10,327 bases of DNA. Source: Planctomycetes bacterium RBG_13_46_10 (GTDB lineage: Bacteria > Planctomycetota > Phycisphaerae > Sedimentisphaerales > Anaerobacaceae). The DNA is taken from contig MHYD01000017.1 in NCBI GenBank assembly GCA_001824645.1, positions 1-10,327 of the forward strand, given 5' to 3'. Below are positions 5,686 to 10,327 of the stretch, one piece after another; positions within the stretch are counted from its first letter, which is position 1, and each line of letters starts with the position of its first letter. Below the pieces are notes generated by a model. That model saw only the letters and a program-made list of their open reading frames with translations, did not search any database and was not told the origin of the DNA. The position numbers and the translations under genes are program-made.

Positions 5686-7056
5686 ATGGATCCAGCGATT
5701 TTCAAGGCTTACGATATCAGAGGTATCTATCCTGAGCAGATAAATGAAGATGATGCATGGAAAATCGGCTGTGCGGCAGCACGATTTTTGCCGTCTTTAC
5801 TCCATGGCTACGAACGCGGCCAGCCCAACGGGCAAACACTGTGCATCGGGCGGGACATGAGAAAGCACAGCGAGCCGTTGGCACAGGCTCTTTCAGAGGG
5901 AATTCGTTCCGCAGGCATGAATGTAATTGATTTGGGGATGATTGATACGCCACAGATGTATTTTGCCATAAATTTCATGAATACCTGCGGCGGCGTGCAG
6001 GTGACGGCCTCACACAATCCTGCCAAATATAACGGTTTTAAAATATCCGGATATAGCGCCAAGCCTATCGGAGTGGATACCGGCCTAAACGATGTTAGGC
6101 ATTTAGCAATGGCTTTAATTCATACCAGAGGCAAACCGACAGGCAAGCTGGAACAGAGAGATTTGACAAGGGAATACAAAGACCATGTACTGAAATTTAT
6201 AAACCCGAAGGTGGCAAAGCTGAAAGTCGCTATTGATGCCTCAAACGGCATGGCGGGAAAGATGGTGCCGGTGGTTTTCGGCGGCCTTCCCATCACTATA
6301 ATTGAGCGCAACTTCGAGCATACCGGCAAATTTAAGCATCCGCCGGACCCGCTTGTAGAAAAAAATCTGGCCCAGGTTAAAACTGCGGTAAAGAAGTACA
6401 CGTGTGACTTCGGCGTTTGTTTTGACGGCGATGCCGACCGAATGATGATGGTTGATGAGCAAGGCGCCACCATAAGCTGTGACCTTATGACGGCTTTGCT
6501 GGTCTCGTATTTCCTGCGGAAATATCCTAACTCGACGGTCGTCTATGATTTACGCAGCAGCCGGGTCGTGGTCGAAGAGATAATCAAAAACGGCGGCACG
6601 CCTCGAAGAGAGCGCGTGGGACACGCTTTTATGAAAAAGGCTATGCGCGATTCTCACGCCATATTCGGCGGAGAGCTGTCGGGTCACTTCTACTATCGCG
6701 ATAACTATTATACCGATTCGGCGATGATTACATTAGTGCATATATTAAATATAGTCAGCGAAGCGAAGAAACCGCTCAGCGAGCTGATTAAACCCCTGCG
6801 GCGTTATTATTCGAGCAGCGAGATAAACTTCAAAATAGAAGACAAGCAGGCCAAAATAGAAGAGCTTGCCAAGCGATATAGCGACGGCCAGATCGACCGC
6901 CTGGATGGTCTTACCGTGGTACATAAGGAGTGGTGGTTTAATTGCAGGCCAAGTAATACCGAGCCTCTTTTGCGGCTGAACGTCGAAGCCAAAAGCGATG
7001 AATTGCTCAAGGAGAAACTATCCGAAATCGAGCAAATACTCGGTAAGCCGGTATGA
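5686..7056 (+). CDS. Phosphomannomutase/phosphoglucomutase (alpha-D-phosphohexomutase)
   Basis: A 456-residue cytoplasmic enzyme of usual family length, interconverting hexose 1- and 6-phosphates for sugar-nucleotide and surface polysaccharide synthesis. All four active-site elements are present in order: the phosphoserine loop TASHNP (S109 in 107-112), the magnesium-binding DGDADR (247-252), the sugar-specificity loop GGELSGH (328-334) and the phosphate-binding RPSNTEP (421-427). The N-terminal FKAYDIRG is typical of the AlgC/ManB-type branch that accepts both mannose and glucose phosphates. GGAG lies 8 bases before the ATG, and a strong promoter is just upstream. No broken or missing catalytic residue is seen. 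Substrate preference between mannose and glucose cannot be fixed from sequence. Confidence 0.95.
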   Translation: MDPAIFKAYDIRGIYPEQINEDDAWKIGCAAARFLPSLLHGYERGQPNGQTLCIGRDMRKHSEPLAQALSEGIRSAGMNVIDLGMIDTPQMYFAINFMNTCGGVQVTASHNPAKYNGFKISGYSAKPIGVDTGLNDVRHLAMALIHTRGKPTGKLEQRDLTREYKDHVLKFINPKVAKLKVAIDASNGMAGKMVPVVFGGLPITIIERNFEHTGKFKHPPDPLVEKNLAQVKTAVKKYTCDFGVCFDGDADRMMMVDEQGATISCDLMTALLVSYFLRKYPNSTVVYDLRSSRVVVEEIIKNGGTPRRERVGHAFMKKAMRDSHAIFGGELSGHFYYRDNYYTDSAMITLVHILNIVSEAKKPLSELIKPLRRYYSSSEINFKIEDKQAKIEELAKRYSDGQIDRLDGLTVVHKEWWFNCRPSNTEPLLRLNVEAKSDELLKEKLSEIEQILGKPV

Positions 7057-7122
7057 TTCATTCGTTCTGCGTCCTGCGTATGTCGTATTGCGTGGTTGAG
7101 ATTATTACTTCCAGAGAATAAA

Positions 7123-7127
7123 GAGGT
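7123..7127 (+). promoter_or_regulatory. Shine-Dalgarno site supporting the start at 7135
   Basis: GAGGT lies 7 bases before the ATG at 7135. An in-frame ATG at 7096 would add 13 residues and place this site inside the coding sequence. The conserved family sequence begins after 7135, so the shorter form is preferred. Confidence 0.65.
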
Positions 7128-7134
7128 AACACCA

Positions 7135-7443
7135 ATGGAAATAAATACAAAAACATATCAAACCCCTAAAGGTTCCGTTGAAGGCGTGCAAACCAAATGG
7201 GCAGGATTCAATATTTTATTAGTGACGGGCTCTAAGGGTTTTTTGGCGTGCCCGGCGATTGATGTGGATGCGTGCCAGCGTTACGGCGTCGCTGCGGCGA
7301 TAGTAGAGAGCACGCCGGACAATCCGATCGGCACTCTCGAGCGTTTTCCAAACCGTAAGGTCACAAAGGCCAACGAAAAGGCCAAAGCCCTCGGCATCAG
7401 GCAAGGCATGCAAGTCGAAGATGCCTTTGCTCTTATAGCTTAA
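7135..7443 (+). CDS. DUF1805 family small protein
   Basis: A 102-residue protein, probably cytoplasmic. It shows the DUF1805 pattern: a beta-strand start with ILLVTGSKGFLACPAID, a following ACQRYGVAAAIV helix-strand, and a C-terminal KAKALGIRQGMQVEDAF. Members occur in bacteria and archaea as small oligomeric proteins; no biochemical role is established. It begins 78 bases after the phosphomannomutase gene and is followed by the secreted-protein gene after 41 bases, so co-transcription from the promoter at 5619-5646 is possible. No catalytic residue set stands out. Family assignment is from pattern recall. Confidence 0.72.
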   Translation: MEINTKTYQTPKGSVEGVQTKWAGFNILLVTGSKGFLACPAIDVDACQRYGVAAAIVESTPDNPIGTLERFPNRKVTKANEKAKALGIRQGMQVEDAFALIA

Positions 7444-7484
7444 CCTGAACAAAACCCGTTAAAATCAGAAAAGGGAGAGAAATT

Positions 7485-8291
7485 ATGAAAATGGAAATAA
7501 ATGGTCTTTTTTTAGTCGTCGTTATTGGAGTTTTATGTATACCTGCGCCAGCCGATGGCGAAATGCCCTTACCGACAGATGAGTCTGACAAGCCCTTTTT
7601 GATTGGCCGGGCATATTTGGAACTGACCGGTATAAAGGGGGTGTATTTTAACCTCCCGATGCCTGAAATCCGGGCAGGAAAAGATAAATTAGCCTGGAAT
7701 GAATTAAAGAGCTCGGTCAAGAATAAGCTCACAGATGCCGGTATCGAGATGATAGCTTCTCAAATTGATAATAAGCACGATATCGGGTTTACCCAACTGA
7801 GAGCCGATGTTGATATACTTAATCTCAAAGATTCGAACGAGTGCATATTCCGTATTCAGACATCATTGGCCCGGCCAGTGTTTTTAACAAGGGAATCTTC
7901 ATGGTTAATCAAAGCCGATGTCTGGAAGACTCAGCCGGTGATGCTGACAGCATCGGTACAGGACATGCCGTCTGTAGTTACCGATTCAGTTCTGCAGCAG
8001 GTTGAGGAGTTTATTAGTGCTTATAGCATTGCTGTCTCCCAGCCCGGCCGGTCCGATGATACTATTGACGTCAATGCCGTTTCAGTAGCGATGCCGAAGG
8101 TCTTGTCAGAGGCACCCAGTAGATTGTTGGCAGTTGAAAGCGAATGTGTAGCATCAAAAAATAGTGGGATTTTTCACAAGCCTGATTGTCGCTGGGCGAA
8201 GAATATCTCGCCGTCAAATCTTGTAAATTATGGCAACAGGGACGAAGCTATAAAGGACGGCAAAAAACCATGCGGAACATGCAAGCCGTAG
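7485..8291 (+). CDS. Secreted protein of unknown function with C-terminal Ada-type metal-binding module
   Basis: A 268-residue exported protein with a signal peptide (hydrophobic 8-19, likely cleaved near PADG, about residue 25). The middle (about 40-182) is a mixed alpha/beta region with a helix KNKLTDAGIEM and a late VEEFISAYSIA helix. It recalls a scattered family of uncharacterised extracytoplasmic bacterial proteins; I cannot name it. After a linker, residues 219-268 form a compact module with H231-x3-C235 and C263-x2-C266 plus SREEAI-like NRDEAI and KKPCGTCKP. This matches the metal-binding fold of the Ada N-terminus with His in place of one Cys, so zinc is a likely ligand. GGGAGAG sits 5 bases before the ATG. 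MntP follows after 26 bases. A role in metal or stress response outside the cell is inference. Confidence 0.7.
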   Translation: MKMEINGLFLVVVIGVLCIPAPADGEMPLPTDESDKPFLIGRAYLELTGIKGVYFNLPMPEIRAGKDKLAWNELKSSVKNKLTDAGIEMIASQIDNKHDIGFTQLRADVDILNLKDSNECIFRIQTSLARPVFLTRESSWLIKADVWKTQPVMLTASVQDMPSVVTDSVLQQVEEFISAYSIAVSQPGRSDDTIDVNAVSVAMPKVLSEAPSRLLAVESECVASKNSGIFHKPDCRWAKNISPSNLVNYGNRDEAIKDGKKPCGTCKP

Positions 8292-8317
8292 AATAAACCG
8301 GATAAATTAAAACTATT

Positions 8318-8878
8318 GTGACTCTTATTACGATTATAATTATTGCAGTTGGGCTGGCGATGGATACCTTTGCAATTTCAATCGTCAGCGGCGCTGTATA
8401 TAAGGAGCTCCACATAAAACATGCGCTGCGAATAGCGTTTTTTTTCGGCGTCTTTCAGGCTATTATGCCGTTGATCGGCTTCCTGGCCGGCATGAGCATA
8501 AAAAATTACATAACATCTTACGACCACTGGGTAGCTTTCGGCCTTCTATGTGCTGTGGGCGGCAAAATGATTTACGAGTCATTCAAAATCAAGCCTGCTG
8601 AAGATAGTCTTAATCCGTCGAATATTATTGTCCTGCTTGTTTTGTCTGTCGCGACCAGCATAGATGCTCTGGCTGTAGGGATAACACTTTCGTTTTTGAG
8701 AGTTTCATTGGTGGAGGTTGTGAGCATAATCGGCCTGGTGACCTTTGTGCTTTCGTACCTTGGTGTATTTATCGGTAAAAGATATGGACACTTCTTTGAA
8801 AACAAAATCGAGGCCGTCGGCGGGCTTATTCTGATTGGGCTGGGTATAAAAATATTGCTTGGGCACCTTGCTGTTTAA
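8318..8878 (+). CDS. mntP: MntP manganese efflux pump
   Basis: A 186-residue membrane protein with six helices in two related halves. Each half has the family's key Asp in a helix: AVGLAMDTFAISI (D16) and SVATSIDALAVGI (D116). Length and positions match MntP (formerly YebN), which exports Mn2+ and protects against manganese excess. The start is GTG: no ATG precedes it in frame after a TAA at 8303-8305, and the first ATG downstream would cut into the first helix. No strong ribosome-binding site is visible, so translation may be coupled to the gene ending 26 bases upstream. In some bacteria a yybP-ykoY manganese riboswitch controls mntP; there is no room for one here outside the preceding coding region, so any control must act elsewhere. 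Confidence 0.93.
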   Translation: MTLITIIIIAVGLAMDTFAISIVSGAVYKELHIKHALRIAFFFGVFQAIMPLIGFLAGMSIKNYITSYDHWVAFGLLCAVGGKMIYESFKIKPAEDSLNPSNIIVLLVLSVATSIDALAVGITLSFLRVSLVEVVSIIGLVTFVLSYLGVFIGKRYGHFFENKIEAVGGLILIGLGIKILLGHLAV

Positions 8879-8886
8879 AGCGCTTC

Positions 8887-8914
8887 TTGCAGTATATAGG
8901 CAAAACGATAAAAT
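8887..8914 (+). promoter_or_regulatory. Possible weak promoter for the DUF362 gene
   Basis: TTGCAG (8887-8892) is followed after 16 bases by TAAAAT (8909-8914). The -10 and spacing match the stronger promoter at 5619-5646, but the -35 has only three consensus bases. It lies in the 80-base gap after mntP. Confidence 0.22.
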
Positions 8915-8958
8915 ATGTGCACAAATAAATTTAGCGTTTAGAATTTAGAGTTTTCTCA

Positions 8959-10050
8959 ATGGCCTCTCCCAAAGGGACAAGTAAAGTATATTTCATTAAG
9001 GCTTCCGCCGGGGACGGCGAGGAGCTTATTTCCAAAAAGGCCCGTAAGCTGTTCAAGGCAGGCGGTTTTGCGTCTCGTTTTAAGGAAAACGATTTCACAG
9101 CGGTAAAGGTTCATGTAGGGGAAAAGGGCAATAATACGCATTTAAAGGCCCAATATATTAAAGGCTTGCTGGATGAGCTGCTAAAGCTGAAGACAAAGCC
9201 GTTTCTAACCGATGCGAGCGTTTTATATATAAGCCAGAGGCGCAATTCCATTGACCATACGATTTTGGCAGCCAAGCACGGCTTTAGCTTCAAGAAGCTG
9301 GCAGTGCCATTTATTGTGGCGGATGGTCTGCTCGGAACATCCGAGACGAAAGTTACGATAAACGGGGAAATCAACAAAGAGGTTTTTATCGCAAGCGATA
9401 TTGCAAGATGTCAGTCGATTCTTTCAGTGGCGCATTTTACGGGCCATCTCGGAGCATGCTTCGGTGCTACACTGAAGACCCTGGGTATGGGCTGTGCAAG
9501 CAAAAGAGGCAAGTTGCAGCAGCATTCAGGTATTACACTTAGTATAGGAGATGGCTGTGTGCTTTGCGGCGAATGTTTTAAGCATTGCCCGGCTGACGCC
9601 ATTACACTGGGCAGCATCAAAGCACACATCGACCGGGAGAAATGTATAGGTTGTGCAGAATGCCTGGCAGTGTGTAAATTTGGTGCTGTAGAATGTAACT
9701 GGGGCGCGGAAGGTGAAGTTTTACAAAAAAGCATCGCAGAACATGCAATGGGTGCACTGAAAGAAAAACAAGATAGAGCTGTTTTTTTTAATTTTATAAT
9801 GTCTGTTACCAAAGATTGCGATTGCTTCGACAGGCCAAATATGCCTAAAATAGTCGAAGATATTGGTATAGCAGCGTCAACCGACCCGGTAGCTGTAGAT
9901 AAAGCCGGGCTTGACCTGATAGAAGACAGAGCAGACCGGAAAATGGCCGACTTAATCGACAATAATGAGCTTAATCCTCTCTATCAGATTCAGCACGCCG
10001 AGCGTATCGGCCTCGGTAGCGCAGCGTATGAGCTTGTTGAAATCGGTTAG
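8959..10050 (+). CDS. DUF362 protein with two [4Fe-4S] ferredoxin motifs
   Basis: A 363-residue cytoplasmic iron-sulfur protein. The DUF362 domain occupies about residues 8-185 (opening SKVYFIKA, then FTAVKVHVGEKGN, and a conserved HFTGHLGACFGATLKTLGMG near 159-178). It then continues after a ferredoxin insert to the C-terminus (FNFIMSVTKDCDC, DPVAVDKAGLDL). The insert has two complete four-cysteine sites, C200/C203/C206/C210 and C229/C232/C235/C239, each C-x2-C-x2-C-x3-C, so two [4Fe-4S] clusters are expected. Proteins of this type are common in anaerobes and are presumed to transfer electrons; partners are not known. The ATG at 8959 is the only plausible start after an in-frame TAG at 8932-8934; only a weak AGAG precedes it. 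All eight ligands are intact. Confidence 0.9.
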   Translation: MASPKGTSKVYFIKASAGDGEELISKKARKLFKAGGFASRFKENDFTAVKVHVGEKGNNTHLKAQYIKGLLDELLKLKTKPFLTDASVLYISQRRNSIDHTILAAKHGFSFKKLAVPFIVADGLLGTSETKVTINGEINKEVFIASDIARCQSILSVAHFTGHLGACFGATLKTLGMGCASKRGKLQQHSGITLSIGDGCVLCGECFKHCPADAITLGSIKAHIDREKCIGCAECLAVCKFGAVECNWGAEGEVLQKSIAEHAMGALKEKQDRAVFFNFIMSVTKDCDCFDRPNMPKIVEDIGIAASTDPVAVDKAGLDLIEDRADRKMADLIDNNELNPLYQIQHAERIGLGSAAYELVEIG

Positions 10051-10077
10051 ATATAGTCTGTAATTTGAGGTTTCCAA

Positions 10078-10327
10078 ATGTCGCTTGGACAGATAATAAG
10101 ACAAAAGCGTGAGCAATTAAACCTGACGCTGGACGAAGTCAGCAATCATATCGGTTTTTCCAAGCCTTACCTTTCCACCATAGAAACCGACAAGGTTAAA
10201 AATCCTCCGAGCGACGAGCTGCTGAAAAAGCTCGAGAAGATGCTCGAATTTGAGCCGGGCCTGCTTTTGCATATTGCCCACATGGAGGCCCTGCCTTCCG
10301 ATATACGTCAGGAGTATGAATCTGCTG
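10078..10327 (+). CDS. XRE-family helix-turn-helix regulator, N-terminal part, cut by the window end
   Basis: The first 83 codons are visible and the frame is open to the window edge. The helix-turn-helix is clear: GQIIRQKREQLNLTLDEVS (4-22), then a turn with IGFSKPYLSTIE (25-36), a standard XRE/Cro pattern. It is followed by NPPSDELLKKLEKML and a helix GLLLHIAHMEAL. GAGG lies 7 bases before the ATG, and the gene starts 27 bases after the DUF362 stop. It is probably a transcriptional regulator; its C-terminal domain, and so its signal, lie outside the window. Its target may be local or elsewhere; no operator repeat was recognised nearby. Confidence 0.88.
   Translation, partial: MSLGQIIRQKREQLNLTLDEVSNHIGFSKPYLSTIETDKVKNPPSDELLKKLEKMLEFEPGLLLHIAHMEALPSDIRQEYESA

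Noticed and set aside
8292..8317. Manganese (yybP-ykoY) riboswitch before mntP
   Set aside because: Only 26 bases lie between genes and no riboswitch core was seen there or in the end of the preceding gene.
8930..8950. Short TTTAG-rich repeated words before the DUF362 gene
   Set aside because: Three near copies of a 5-base A/T-rich word in a short gap are too weak to call a repeat element.

Overview
This is a moderate-GC bacterial window in which every credible gene lies on the + strand. Gaps between genes are mostly short (3-110 bases), and no stretch of 300 bases lacks a gene. The organism is probably an anaerobic or metal-exposed environmental Gram-negative-type bacterium. Several products resemble, from memory, Planctomycetota (Phycisphaerae-like) proteins, but that lineage guess is weak because there is no rRNA or marker gene to test it.

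Region A (2-4391) looks like one functional unit for metals and thiol redox. It opens with the 3' end of a flavodoxin-fold FMN-reductase-like gene. Next come a DGC-domain zinc/metal-binding protein, a membrane-anchored thioredoxin fused to two NosL/TRASH-like Cys modules, and a secreted SurA/PpiC-type N-terminal region without its isomerase domain, fused to a second thioredoxin. A CcdA-type transmembrane electron carrier follows, and the unit closes with a Tat-signal flavoprotein that is a paralogue of the truncated first gene. The inferred scheme is that CcdA carries electrons across the membrane to two extracytoplasmic CIPC thioredoxins. These would keep nearby metal-ligating cysteines, or a metalloprotein target, reduced. 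The DGC protein and the two flavoproteins would act on either side of the membrane. The metal and the target are unknown.

Region B (4498-7056) holds a SAM-dependent methyltransferase and a phosphomannomutase/phosphoglucomutase, with a good sigma70-type promoter between them. It suits sugar or surface-glycan metabolism.

Region C (7135-10327) holds a DUF1805 protein, a secreted protein of unknown function ending in an Ada-type metal-binding module, an MntP manganese exporter starting at GTG, a DUF362 protein with two [4Fe-4S] ferredoxin motifs, and the start of an XRE-family regulator cut by the window edge.

The most unusual content is in region A: the thioredoxin fusions and the exported flavoprotein. 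No mobile element, CRISPR array, tRNA or rRNA was recognised.
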